A stretch of 19,096 bases of DNA from an uncultured Porphyromonadaceae bacterium (GTDB taxonomy: Bacteria > Bacteroidota > Bacteroidia > Bacteroidales > Muribaculaceae). The stretch's first letter is position 1. Every line of letters begins with the position of its first letter. The notes under the pieces were generated by a model. That model did no database searches. It was not told where the DNA came from and saw only the letters and a program-made list of their open reading frames with translations. A program made the translations under genes and the position numbers. Positions 1 to 8,180 of the stretch are shown one piece after another. The stretch covers positions 1 through 19,096 of the forward strand of contig CAMWUZ010000009.1 in the NCBI GenBank assembly GCA_947177595.1. Reading direction: 5' to 3'.

Positions 1-159
1 GAATATCACCGATGCCTCGTTGCTCATCTCGATGATTTTTCCTGACTCAAAATACTCCATCACGGCAGAAAATACCTCGCCTTTCACTGTTACGGAGCAA
101 TTTCTGATAATACGATACCAAGCGGTGTTAAATACGAAAGTTTTTCTCTGATTTTCCAT
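1..159 (-). CDS. N-terminal part of a hypothetical protein, possibly DUF6291-like
   Basis: Reading leftwards from an ATG at 157-159, an open frame of 53 codons runs off the window edge without a stop. It begins MENQRKTFVFNTAWYRII and continues with a segment resembling 'VKGEVFSAVMEYFESG'. This layout (short polar start, FVF plus aromatic residues, then a helix with a 'G..F.A.MEY...G' pattern) recalls the N-terminal DUF6291 domain found in Bacteroidetes and phage-related replication-type proteins; that match is from memory and weak. A good Bacteroidetes-type promoter lies upstream at 204-235 on the same strand, which supports a real gene. It is divergent from the ABC exporter gene. Function cannot be assigned from 53 residues. 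Confidence 0.55.
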   Translation of the reverse strand, partial: MENQRKTFVFNTAWYRIIRNCSVTVKGEVFSAVMEYFESGKIIEMSNEASVIF

Positions 160-203
160 AGTAGGTGTGTTTTTTGGAAATAAATAAATGTATGAATACA
201 GCG

Positions 204-235
204 CAAAGATATAATCGCGTTTTGTAATATGCAAA
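204..235 (-). promoter_or_regulatory. Bacteroidetes-type promoter for the partial leftward gene
   Basis: On the minus strand a -33 TTTG (complement of 232-235) and a -7 TATCTTTG (complement of 204-211) are separated by 20 bp. This matches the Bacteroidetes primary sigma consensus TTTG, N19-21, TAnnTTTG. The expected start of transcription is about 195-198, giving a leader of roughly 40 nt before the ATG at 159. Confidence 0.65.
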
Positions 236-248
236 TTATCTGGCTGTT

Positions 249-280
249 TTTTTCAGAGTGTGAGTTTTTATGTATCTTTG
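249..280 (+). promoter_or_regulatory. Probable promoter of the ABC exporter / PorE-like / GSCFA / murF-alr operon
   Basis: A -7 element TATCTTTG sits at 273-280, matching TAnnTTTG. The -33 region is a run of T at 247-253 rather than a clean TTTG, so only the downstream half is convincing. Transcription would begin near 287, about 25 nt before the ATG at 313. It is back to back with the minus-strand promoter at 204-235. Confidence 0.55.
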
Positions 281-312
281 TCACATAATTATTATATATA
301 CCGGATAAAAAC

Positions 313-2157
313 ATGGGCGAATTTTTTCAGGTGCTGAAGCGTTTTGTACCTCCTTACAAAAAGTACCTCTCACTCAATATCATATTTAACTTTCTTGCCG
401 CTTTTCTGACTTTGTTCTCTTTTGCGGTGGTGATGCCGATTCTCGAAATGCTTTTCGGTATCCGCGAAAAGGGCTATCAATATATACCTTTGAGCGATAT
501 CAAGATCGGTGATCTCGCCGATGTGATTGTCAATAACTTCTACTATGTCACCCAGATAGCGATAGACTCCTGGGGACCGAGCTGGACCCTCGGCGCACTC
601 GGGCTGCTGCTAATTTTCATGACGGCACTCAAAACAGGCACTACCTATCTCGCTTCCTATTTCATCATTCCTCTCCGCAGCGGAGTTGTTCGTGATATAA
701 GAGACGCGGTATATGACAAAATTGTCAGTTTGCCGATAGGTTTCTTTACCTCGGAGCGCAAGGGTGATGTGATGGCGCGCATGAGCGGTGATGTCGCAGA
801 GATAGAAAACTCCATCATGTCATCGCTTGACATGATGTTCAAGAATCCTGTGATGATAATCGTATGCCTGCTGATGATGATTTTCATAAGCTGGCAGCTT
901 ACCTTGTTTGTGCTCGTGCTTCTTCCGATTGCCGGTTTTGCAATGGGCAGGATAGGCAGAAGCCTCAAGCGCAAGAGCCTGGAGGGGCAGCAGCAGTGGG
1001 GCAGAATCATGAGCTATATAGAGGAGACTCTCGGCGGGCTCCGTATCATCAAGGCTTTCAATGCCGAGGGAAAGGTGGAACATAGATTTCACGAGGCGAC
1101 ACAGCTTTTCTATACTCTCAGCAACAGAGTGATGCGTCGGCAGGCTCTCGCTCATCCTATGAGTGAGTTTCTCGGTACTGTCACCATAGCGATTGTGCTT
1201 TGGTTCGGCGGCTCGCTGATTCTTCACCACAATGGCGGTATAGACGCGCCAATGTTTATCTACTACATGATTATTTTCTACAGCATCATAAATCCCGCCA
1301 AGGATCTGAGCAAGGCGATGTACTCCATTCAGAAAGGTCTTGCATCCCTGGAGAGGGTGGATAAGATTCTGTCTGCGCGCAATCCTATCGCAGATCCTCC
1401 ACATCCCAAAACTCTGCCTGCCGACTGCGGCGAGGTCAGATATGAAAATGTTACTTTCGGTTATGATCCGGAAGTGCCCGTCGTTAAGAATGCAGACCTG
1501 GTTATCCGTCCCGGAGAGACAGTGGCGCTGGTGGGGCAGAGCGGTAGCGGCAAGTCAACTCTCGCCGACCTTTTGCCGCGTTTCTATGACGTTAATTGTG
1601 GCTCTATCAAGATAGGAGGCACCGACATACGTGATTTGAAAGTGCATGACCTGCGGTCGCTCATGGGTAATGTGAATCAGGAAGCAATATTGTTCAACGA
1701 TACTTTCTACAACAACATAACCTTCGGGGTCAAGAATGCTACTATGGAGCAGGTTATAGAAGCCGCGAAGGTTGCTAACGCCCATGAATTTATCATGGCT
1801 TCGGAAGACGGCTACGATACAAATATAGGAGACCGCGGTTGCAAGCTCTCCGGCGGTCAGCGTCAGCGCATTTCAATTGCGCGCGCCATTCTCAAAAATC
1901 CTCCGATACTGATTCTTGACGAGGCTACTTCTGCACTTGACAGCGAGAGCGAGTATCTTGTGCAGCAAGCGCTTGACAGGCTGATGAAGGATCGTACCAC
2001 TCTTGTGATCGCTCACAGGCTATCAACTATCAAAAACGCTACCCAGATTTGCGTGATGAATGAAGGCGAGATTGTTGAGCGTGGAACGCATGATGAGTTG
2101 CTTGCGCTAAACGGTGTCTATTCAAAGCTCGTTGAGATGCAGAATGTTAATTCTTAA
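313..2157 (+). CDS. ABC exporter, fused permease and ATPase (MsbA-like)
   Basis: A 614-residue half-transporter with an N-terminal type I exporter membrane domain (about residues 15-345) and a C-terminal nucleotide-binding domain (about 370-610). The ATPase is intact: Walker A GQSGSGKST at 408-416, signature LSGGQ from 512, Walker B ending in D536 with catalytic E537, D-loop SALD, and switch His568 in IAHRLST. It should work as a homodimer in the inner membrane. Its closest known type is the MsbA lipid A/lipid flippase group, with the extra segment between the first two membrane helices that is common in Bacteroidetes versions; the substrate is inferred only. It is the first gene of an envelope operon, 10 bp ahead of the lipoprotein gene, and the ATG follows an A-rich leader. 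A peptide or drug exporter remains possible. Confidence 0.9.
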   Translation: MGEFFQVLKRFVPPYKKYLSLNIIFNFLAAFLTLFSFAVVMPILEMLFGIREKGYQYIPLSDIKIGDLADVIVNNFYYVTQIAIDSWGPSWTLGALGLLLIFMTALKTGTTYLASYFIIPLRSGVVRDIRDAVYDKIVSLPIGFFTSERKGDVMARMSGDVAEIENSIMSSLDMMFKNPVMIIVCLLMMIFISWQLTLFVLVLLPIAGFAMGRIGRSLKRKSLEGQQQWGRIMSYIEETLGGLRIIKAFNAEGKVEHRFHEATQLFYTLSNRVMRRQALAHPMSEFLGTVTIAIVLWFGGSLILHHNGGIDAPMFIYYMIIFYSIINPAKDLSKAMYSIQKGLASLERVDKILSARNPIADPPHPKTLPADCGEVRYENVTFGYDPEVPVVKNADLVIRPGETVALVGQSGSGKSTLADLLPRFYDVNCGSIKIGGTDIRDLKVHDLRSLMGNVNQEAILFNDTFYNNITFGVKNATMEQVIEAAKVANAHEFIMASEDGYDTNIGDRGCKLSGGQRQRISIARAILKNPPILILDEATSALDSESEYLVQQALDRLMKDRTTLVIAHRLSTIKNATQICVMNEGEIVERGTHDELLALNGVYSKLVEMQNVNS

Positions 2158-2167
2158 TCTGGCGGTT

Positions 2168-4144
2168 ATGAGTCGGTTGGATGTCATTATGATTGCGGTA
2201 TGCATTGCCGGATGTGTGCTGTTCACTGGGTGCAAAGGCGCTAAAATGAGCGTTGCGGACGAGCAGATGGCTCGCGGAGAATATTTTGAAGCGGCGGCGA
2301 CATACCGCAAGATTTACAATAAGCTCAAGAAGCCTTCGGAGCGTGCTCTCCGAGGAGAAGTGGCATATAAGCTCGGAGTTGCGCACAGCAAGCTCAATCA
2401 GAATGCGAGAGCTGCCGGAGCGTTCCGCAATGCGTTGCGTTACGGCTATCCGGATTCTCTGCTATATCGCCATATAGCCAAGGCTTTGCACGCCGACGGG
2501 CGCTATGGTGAGGCGGCTGAGGCATATCGTCAGTATCTCATGATGGCTCCGGATGATGAGAGCGCGAAATCAGGGCTAAGGGGAGTGACCCTCGCTGATA
2601 GGATGAAGGCTAATCCTACCCGCTATAAGGTGGCGAATGCCAAGCTGTTCAATTCCCGCCGGAGTGATTTTGCTCCTGCTCTTCAGGGTGACAAGTTGTA
2701 TATCACCACGACTAACGAGAAGGTTACGGGAAATGCTAAAAGCGAAGTTACCGGTGTGAAGCGCGGAGACATCTGGGAGGTTAGTAAGGATGAGCATGGC
2801 AAGTGGCAGCGTCCGGAGCCTGTAAAAGGGGAGCTTAATACGGAAGCCGACGAAGGCATAGTTTCATTTTCGCCGGACGGCAGGCTGATGTATTTCACGA
2901 GGGCGAAGAGAAGACAGGATGCTGATACAAAGGTTGAAATCATGACTTCGGCGCGCAGCGATGCCTCATGGAGCGAGGCACGTTCTCTTGATCTTATCGA
3001 GGACACTGTGTATAATTACGGTCATCCGTCAGTTACCCCCTCCGGCAAATATATCTATTTTATTTCCGACCGTCCCGGCACATACGGAGCCACGGATATA
3101 TGGCGCATGAATATGGATGCGAAAGCCGGTTCCTTGCCTGAAAATCTCGGTCCCGCTATAAATACGTCCGGCAGAGAGATGTTTCCGTACGCCTTCAGCG
3201 ACAGCATTCTGTATTTCTCTTCCGACGGACTCCCAGGAATGGGAGGTCTCGATATATTCAAGGCACAGCTCACTCCCGCCGGTGCATGGAAAGTTACAAA
3301 TATGGGTGTGCCTGTCAATTCCGCCGCAGATGATTTCGGAATTACCTTCTATCCCGGCAAAGAATCAGGATATTTCAGCAGCGGGAGGGGAGATGCACGC
3401 GGCTACGACCATATCTACTCATTTGAGTTGCCTGATCTCAAGGTGGTTATAACCGGAACGGTTACTGACTTCGAGGAGGAGCCGATTGCCGGAGCGAGGA
3501 TAAGAATCATAGGTAAAGACGGCTCAAACCGCCGGGCTGTGAGCCGCGATGACGGTACATTCTCATTTGATCTTGAGAGAGGTGTGAGCTATGTGATGCA
3601 GGCTGGCGCCAAAGGCTTTCTGAATGCCCGCCAGGAGTTTATGACCGATACAGCGGAGCAGGATGCCGAGTATCAGATTGATTTCATGCTTGCATCGCTG
3701 ACTGTGCCCAATGTAGTGGAAAATATATTCTACGATTATAATAAGGCGACCTTGCGTCCGGAATCGGCTGTCGCTCTCGATTCGCTTGCGCAGATTCTGC
3801 GTGATAATCCCGGAATAACGGTGGAAATGTCTTCTCACACCGATCGTGTGGGTTCTGATGCATATAATGACCGTCTGTCGGAGAGCCGTGCCAAATCGGT
3901 TGTCGATTATCTGATTGCGGCAGGAATAGAACCGGCGCGCCTCAACTGGAAAGGTTATGGCAAGACTCAGCCTAAAAAAGTGACGAAGCGTATCGCCCGG
4001 CTGTATCCGCAGTTCAAGGAGGGCGAGACCCTTGACGAGGACTATGTCAACACCCTCTCGGATGAGGATAAGGCTGCGGCAGACCAGATTAACCGTCGCA
4101 CGGAGTTTAAGGTAACATCCACCGATTTTGAATCACCACTTTAG
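2168..4144 (+). CDS. PorE-like OmpA-family lipoprotein (TPR, beta-propeller, carboxypeptidase-regulatory and OmpA domains)
   Basis: A 658-residue lipoprotein if translation starts at the ATG at 2168, which gives a compact signal peptide ending in lipobox FTGC (Cys22). ATGs at 2147 and 2114 are in frame but lengthen the signal and overlap the exporter gene. Domains in order: TPR-like helices (about 28-140), PD40/WD40-like propeller repeats (about 165-425, with motifs such as SFSPDGRLMYF and SVTPSGKYIYF), a carboxypeptidase-regulatory-like fold (about 426-505), and an OmpA_C peptidoglycan-binding domain (about 515-650) with the diaminopimelate-binding pair Asp559 and Arg574. This exact order is that of PorE, a type IX secretion component of Porphyromonas that anchors to peptidoglycan. 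The OmpA domain contains an insertion before its last strand. Whether this protein serves type IX secretion or is a general outer-membrane anchor cannot be told here. Confidence 0.85.
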   Translation: MSRLDVIMIAVCIAGCVLFTGCKGAKMSVADEQMARGEYFEAAATYRKIYNKLKKPSERALRGEVAYKLGVAHSKLNQNARAAGAFRNALRYGYPDSLLYRHIAKALHADGRYGEAAEAYRQYLMMAPDDESAKSGLRGVTLADRMKANPTRYKVANAKLFNSRRSDFAPALQGDKLYITTTNEKVTGNAKSEVTGVKRGDIWEVSKDEHGKWQRPEPVKGELNTEADEGIVSFSPDGRLMYFTRAKRRQDADTKVEIMTSARSDASWSEARSLDLIEDTVYNYGHPSVTPSGKYIYFISDRPGTYGATDIWRMNMDAKAGSLPENLGPAINTSGREMFPYAFSDSILYFSSDGLPGMGGLDIFKAQLTPAGAWKVTNMGVPVNSAADDFGITFYPGKESGYFSSGRGDARGYDHIYSFELPDLKVVITGTVTDFEEEPIAGARIRIIGKDGSNRRAVSRDDGTFSFDLERGVSYVMQAGAKGFLNARQEFMTDTAEQDAEYQIDFMLASLTVPNVVENIFYDYNKATLRPESAVALDSLAQILRDNPGITVEMSSHTDRVGSDAYNDRLSESRAKSVVDYLIAAGIEPARLNWKGYGKTQPKKVTKRIARLYPQFKEGETLDEDYVNTLSDEDKAAADQINRRTEFKVTSTDFESPL

Positions 4145-4149
4145 ATGCT

Positions 4150-5127
4150 GTGAATACAGAATTCAGAACACCGGTTGCTCCGCTGACCCGTAAGGGTCTT
4201 ATTTCTCATGCTACCCCGCTCCTTCTGCTGGGTAGCTGCTTCGCGTCAAATATCGGTGCGAGGTTGCAAAGGGATATGTTTGACGTGACTGTCAATCCTT
4301 TCGGCACTCTATACAATCCGGCAAGCATTGCGGCGGCCTGCGGGCGAATAGCCGCCGGTACGCATTTCACTGAAGACGATATAGTTGAAGGTAATGGTTG
4401 CCTTCACTCATGGCATTGTCACTCATCTCTGTCGGCAAAAACTCATGATCGCGGGGAATATCTGTCAACTCTAAATCGTTTGGTTGACAGGATGCAAGCC
4501 GATATGTGCAATATAGGCGTTGCGATACTCACTTTCGGCACAAGGCACGTGTATCGTTTGAATTCAAATGGTATGGTTGTGGCAAACTGTCATAAGTTCC
4601 CTGCGGCGGAATTTGATGAGCTGGACATGGATGTGGAGCAATGCACCGGTTGTATTGAAAAAGCTATCGCCGCTCTCCGTTCAATCAATCCCGATATGAG
4701 AATAGTCCTGACGGTCAGCCCGGTGCGATATGTAGGGGAGGGGCTGCACAACAGCGCGTTGAGCAAATCCACACTCCTTATTGCCTGTGACTCGGTGTGT
4801 ACCCGATATGAAGGGGTCATATACTTTCCCTCATACGAAATAATGATGGATGACTTGCGCGACTATCGTTTCTATGCGTCGGATATGAAGCATCCGAGCG
4901 ATGTTGCGGTCGATTATATTTACTCGATCTTCTCAGAATCTTTTTTTGACAGCCACACGGTTGAAATATCCGACCGGTGCCGCAGATTGTCGGCTCGGCT
5001 GGCTCACCGTTCATTATCCGGTCAGCCTGATGAACGGTTTGAAAAACAGACTTGCGAAATAGCGGAAAGGCTTATTGCCGAACATCCCGAGTTAACCGAT
5101 GTAGTAAACAAAATTTTACCCCGATGA
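4150..5127 (+). CDS. GSCFA-domain protein, putative SGNH-like hydrolase
   Basis: A 325-residue protein starting with GTG at 4150, five bases after the lipoprotein stop; the nearby ATG at 4145 reads into a stop after two codons. It carries the family-defining motif GSCFASN at residues 28-34 and, near the end of the domain, D-M-K-H at 245-248, which fits the DxxH catalytic pair of SGNH/PC-esterase-like hydrolases, with Ser29 as likely nucleophile. A central strand reads AILTFGTRHVYR. There is no signal peptide, so a cytoplasmic location is expected. Its 3' end overlaps the murF-alr start by four bases (ATGA), implying translational coupling and a role tied to peptidoglycan precursors or the envelope. 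The biochemical substrate of the family is, to my knowledge, not established. Confidence 0.85.
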   Translation: MNTEFRTPVAPLTRKGLISHATPLLLLGSCFASNIGARLQRDMFDVTVNPFGTLYNPASIAAACGRIAAGTHFTEDDIVEGNGCLHSWHCHSSLSAKTHDRGEYLSTLNRLVDRMQADMCNIGVAILTFGTRHVYRLNSNGMVVANCHKFPAAEFDELDMDVEQCTGCIEKAIAALRSINPDMRIVLTVSPVRYVGEGLHNSALSKSTLLIACDSVCTRYEGVIYFPSYEIMMDDLRDYRFYASDMKHPSDVAVDYIYSIFSESFFDSHTVEISDRCRRLSARLAHRSLSGQPDERFEKQTCEIAERLIAEHPELTDVVNKILPR

Positions 5128-7595
5128 CATATACAGTTGAAGAAATCGCGGAGATAATTAAAACTACCGCAAATGTCAATCATAAAGATGAAATTTCGGT
5201 GTTGCTCACCGATAGCCGTTCGCTCACATTTCCGGAGCGCACGCTTTTCTTTGCACTTGAAACACGCAATAATGACGGTCACCGCTATATGCGTGAGCTA
5301 TATGACAAAGGTGTGAGAAATTTTGTGGCACGCTACTTGCCGGATGATATGAGAGAGGTGAGCGATGCCAATATCTTTATTGTCAAGGATGTTGTGCGCG
5401 CCTTGCAGACAATCGCGCGCACTCACCGCAAACGGTTTGAAGCACCGGTGATAGGTATCACAGGTAGCCGTGGCAAAACCACCGTCAAGGAGTGGCTGTA
5501 TCAGCTTCTTGCTGATGATTTCAATATCGTACGCAGTCCGCGGAGCTATAATTCTCAGATAGGTGTGCCTCTTTCCATCTGGGAGATGAATGAGGATACC
5601 ACTCTCGGCATATTCGAAGCGGGAATCTCTCTGCCGGATGAAATGACCGCTCTTCAGACAATAATCAAGCCTAATATCGGAATCATAACCAACATAGGCT
5701 CGGAGCATACCGATGGTTTTAGCTCAGACCGGGTGAAATGCGCCGAAAAGGTTATTCTGCTACGCGACTGTGACTGCATTATCTATTGCGGGGATGACCC
5801 TGTTATAAGTGAGGCGGTTGCCGAGGCTTGCATTCCTGCTAAGGAGATAGCCTGGTCTATGATAGACAGTGATCGCCCGCTATTCATCTCTACAATCACC
5901 CGCCACAGGGAGAATACCCGCATTGATTATTCCTACCTCAGAAAAGATGGTTCGGTTACAATTCCTTTCACCTCCGAGGCTGACATTCAGAATGCTATTC
6001 ACTGTCTTGCAGTGATGCTCTATCTCAATCGCCCGGAAGATGTCACGGCGGCGAGAATGGAAGCCTTGTCACCGGTAGGCACGAGAATCCAGGTGATGGA
6101 GGGTGTGAACAACAGTCTGATTATCTACGATGCTTACACATCCGATTTAAATTCACTTGCTCCTGCACTTGACTTTATGGCTCGGCGTCGCACCCGTTCG
6201 CGCTCCACCACAGCGATAATCAGTGATGTGATGCATGAAACCCTTGAGCCGGCACGTCTCTATAAGGAGGTGGCGAAGTTGCTTGCGAGCAAGGGCATAG
6301 AGCGAGTTATCGGAATCGGTGAGGAAATCAGCTGTCACAGCCGCTTCTTCCCTGCCGACAGCCGTTTCTTCCCGTCAACTTCCTCTTTTCTTGCCGAGAT
6401 GAGTGCCGGTGATTTCGAGAGGGAACTGGTGCTTGTAAAAGGAGCCGCTCAATTCCATTTCGACCTGATTGCGGAGATGCTTGAGGCGCGACGTCATGAA
6501 ACCGTGCTTGAAGTCAATCTTGATTCTATGGTTAGCAACTTCAATACGTTCCGGGCTATGCTGCGGCCTACCACAGGCATAATCGCTATGGTCAAGGCAT
6601 CCGGCTATGGTGCGGGTTCGTTCGAACTTGCCAAGACTCTCCAGAGTCAGGGGGCGGCATACCTTGCCGTGGCGGTGCTTGACGAAGGTGTCGGTCTCCG
6701 TCAGGCTGGAATTACCATGCCTATCATGGTGCTCAATCCGAGAGTGGTGAATTATAAGACAATGTTTGCCTACAATCTTGAACCGGAAATATACAGCTTT
6801 GATATTCTGCGCGAAATAATTGCCGAAGGAGAGAAGTACGGTATGATAGATTACCCCGTACATATCAAACTTGATACCGGTATGCATCGTCTCGGATTTA
6901 CAGAGAATGATCTGCCCGAACTTATCTCGCTGCTAAAGCATCAGAAAGCGGTGAAGCCGATGTCGCTTTTCAGTCATCTGGCTACTGCCGACTGCCCGGA
7001 CCTCAACGACTACACAATGATGCAGCTCACCACATTTGACCGCTGGTGCACAACGATTGAGAAGGAGTTCAACCACAGGATTATGCGCCACATCCTTAAT
7101 TCCGCGGGTATTATCCGTTTCCCGGAATATCAATATGATATGGTGCGTCTTGGAATAGGGTTGTATGGCATTCCGGTACTCAACGACGGCTCTGAGGACG
7201 CTCTCAAGCAAGTGTCTTCACTCCACACTGTCATTATCTCGATCAAGGAGTGGCAGGCGGGCACGAAAATCGGCTACGGCAACAAGGGGTCTCTTGACCG
7301 TCCGTCACGTATCGCCACTCTACCGGTGGGCTATGCCGATGGCATTGACCGTCATCTGGGTAACGGAGTGATGAAAGTGTGGATTAACGGCACACGTTGC
7401 CCGACAGTGGGAAATATCTGCATGGATGCCTGTATGGTAGATGTGACAGACGCCGACTGTGAAGTCGGCGACCGTGTAGAGATTTTTGGTGATAATGTCC
7501 ATGTGTCGGAACTGTCCGATGCGCTCGGCACGATTCCCTATGAGATTCTCACATCCGTGTCCACCCGCGTTAAACGAGTGTATTTCCGAGAGTGA
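5124..7595 (+). CDS. Bifunctional UDP-MurNAc-tripeptide:D-Ala-D-Ala ligase / alanine racemase (MurF-Alr fusion)
   Basis: An 823-residue fusion typical of Bacteroidetes. The N-terminal half (about 1-455) is MurF: substrate-binding start with LLTDSRSL, ATP loop GSRGKTT at 114-120, and the NSQIGVPLS and NIGSEHTDGF motifs. The C-terminal half (about 465-823) is a fold-III PLP alanine racemase: PLP lysine Lys491 in MVKASGYG, and the second catalytic base Tyr718 in KIGYGNKG, followed by the conserved GYADGIDR. Together the two halves would make D-alanine and add D-Ala-D-Ala to the muropeptide in the cytoplasm. I chose the ATG at 5124 because it overlaps the GSCFA stop (ATGA) and matches the MurF family start; the frame is open back to 5052 only by chance. 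A short duplicated motif, SRFFPADSRFFPS, lies near the end of the MurF half. Confidence 0.95.
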   Translation: MTYTVEEIAEIIKTTANVNHKDEISVLLTDSRSLTFPERTLFFALETRNNDGHRYMRELYDKGVRNFVARYLPDDMREVSDANIFIVKDVVRALQTIARTHRKRFEAPVIGITGSRGKTTVKEWLYQLLADDFNIVRSPRSYNSQIGVPLSIWEMNEDTTLGIFEAGISLPDEMTALQTIIKPNIGIITNIGSEHTDGFSSDRVKCAEKVILLRDCDCIIYCGDDPVISEAVAEACIPAKEIAWSMIDSDRPLFISTITRHRENTRIDYSYLRKDGSVTIPFTSEADIQNAIHCLAVMLYLNRPEDVTAARMEALSPVGTRIQVMEGVNNSLIIYDAYTSDLNSLAPALDFMARRRTRSRSTTAIISDVMHETLEPARLYKEVAKLLASKGIERVIGIGEEISCHSRFFPADSRFFPSTSSFLAEMSAGDFERELVLVKGAAQFHFDLIAEMLEARRHETVLEVNLDSMVSNFNTFRAMLRPTTGIIAMVKASGYGAGSFELAKTLQSQGAAYLAVAVLDEGVGLRQAGITMPIMVLNPRVVNYKTMFAYNLEPEIYSFDILREIIAEGEKYGMIDYPVHIKLDTGMHRLGFTENDLPELISLLKHQKAVKPMSLFSHLATADCPDLNDYTMMQLTTFDRWCTTIEKEFNHRIMRHILNSAGIIRFPEYQYDMVRLGIGLYGIPVLNDGSEDALKQVSSLHTVIISIKEWQAGTKIGYGNKGSLDRPSRIATLPVGYADGIDRHLGNGVMKVWINGTRCPTVGNICMDACMVDVTDADCEVGDRVEIFGDNVHVSELSDALGTIPYEILTSVSTRVKRVYFRE

Positions 7596-7617
7596 CGGAT
7601 AGCTTTTCAGGCAGTCC

Positions 7618-8070
7618 TTAGCGGATGCGGTCGTAAGAGCGCAGCAGCTTCTGGTCGTGGCTCACACCGCGATATGCTCCGAAGAGTGCGATTTCTGCCG
7701 CTATCAGAAGCAGACCGCCGCCACCCCATACCGTGCGGATTGCCACATCAGGATTGGTATCGGAATATCCGGCTGTAAGGTAGTAGATTACCACGCCTAT
7801 GCAAGCGCCTATCAGAAGTGCGGAGAGCGCGATGAGTGCTTTCTGACCGGAGAGCGACTTGAATGAGAAAATCGCTATAAGCATCGTGAGGAGTGACAGT
7901 GATACCGGAATGATTAGGCTGAGTCCCTGGTTGAGACCGGTAAGACCTTGCTCCAGAACCTCGTTGGAGGGTTTTATTGTGTCAATTCCGTAGCCGAACG
8001 GAACGAAGAAAAATGCAACCATTAAGCCGATTGCAATAATCAGGTAGAGGGTTTGAATACGTTGAATCAT
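7618..8070 (-). CDS. DUF4293 family membrane protein
   Basis: A 150-residue protein read leftwards from the ATG at 8068-8070. It starts MIQRIQTLYLIIAIGLM, the usual opening of the DUF4293 family, and has four predicted membrane helices at about residues 8-27, 49-70, 78-100 and 116-134. The short C-terminus (DQKLLRSYDRIR) is charged and probably cytoplasmic. The family is restricted mainly to Bacteroidetes and has no known function. The gene converges on murF-alr with only 22 bp between the stops and no obvious terminator hairpin there. It is divergent from surE and has its own promoter-like site at 8106-8113. Confidence 0.85.
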   Translation of the reverse strand: MIQRIQTLYLIIAIGLMVAFFFVPFGYGIDTIKPSNEVLEQGLTGLNQGLSLIIPVSLSLLTMLIAIFSFKSLSGQKALIALSALLIGACIGVVIYYLTAGYSDTNPDVAIRTVWGGGGLLLIAAEIALFGAYRGVSHDQKLLRSYDRIR

Positions 8071-8105
8071 AGTTGAAGTGATTTTAAATTTTGATTATGT
8101 TTCTA

Positions 8106-8113
8106 CAAAGGTA
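8106..8113 (-). promoter_or_regulatory. Promoter -7 element for the DUF4293 gene
   Basis: The complement of 8106-8113 reads TACCTTTG, an exact TAnnTTTG match, 36-43 bp upstream of the ATG. A TTTG on the same strand (complement of 8130-8133) lies only 16 bp further upstream, shorter than the usual 19-21, so the -33 half is doubtful. Confidence 0.5.
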
Positions 8114-8146
8114 AACAAATAACTCACCCCAAATGGATATTTTTAC

Positions 8147-8154
8147 TATATTTG
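8147..8154 (+). promoter_or_regulatory. Promoter -7 element for surE
   Basis: TATATTTG at 8147-8154 matches TAnnTTTG and sits 27 bp ahead of the surE ATG. No clear -33 TTTG is present at the proper distance. It lies back to back with the DUF4293 promoter-like site. Confidence 0.5.
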
Positions 8155-8180
8155 TAGTATCACTTTTAACATTTTAAAGC

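Noticed and set aside
820..1404. A 194-codon open frame on the minus strand inside the ABC exporter gene
   Set aside because: It lies fully antisense to a gene with intact ABC motifs and its translation shows no recognisable domain; a shadow of codon bias.
5052..5123. Upstream in-frame start for murF-alr
   Set aside because: It overlaps the GSCFA coding end by more than 70 bp; the ATGA overlap at 5124 and the family N-terminus fit better.
6375..6887. A 170-codon minus-strand frame inside murF-alr
   Set aside because: Antisense to a well-conserved enzyme, with a His/Arg-rich low-quality translation.
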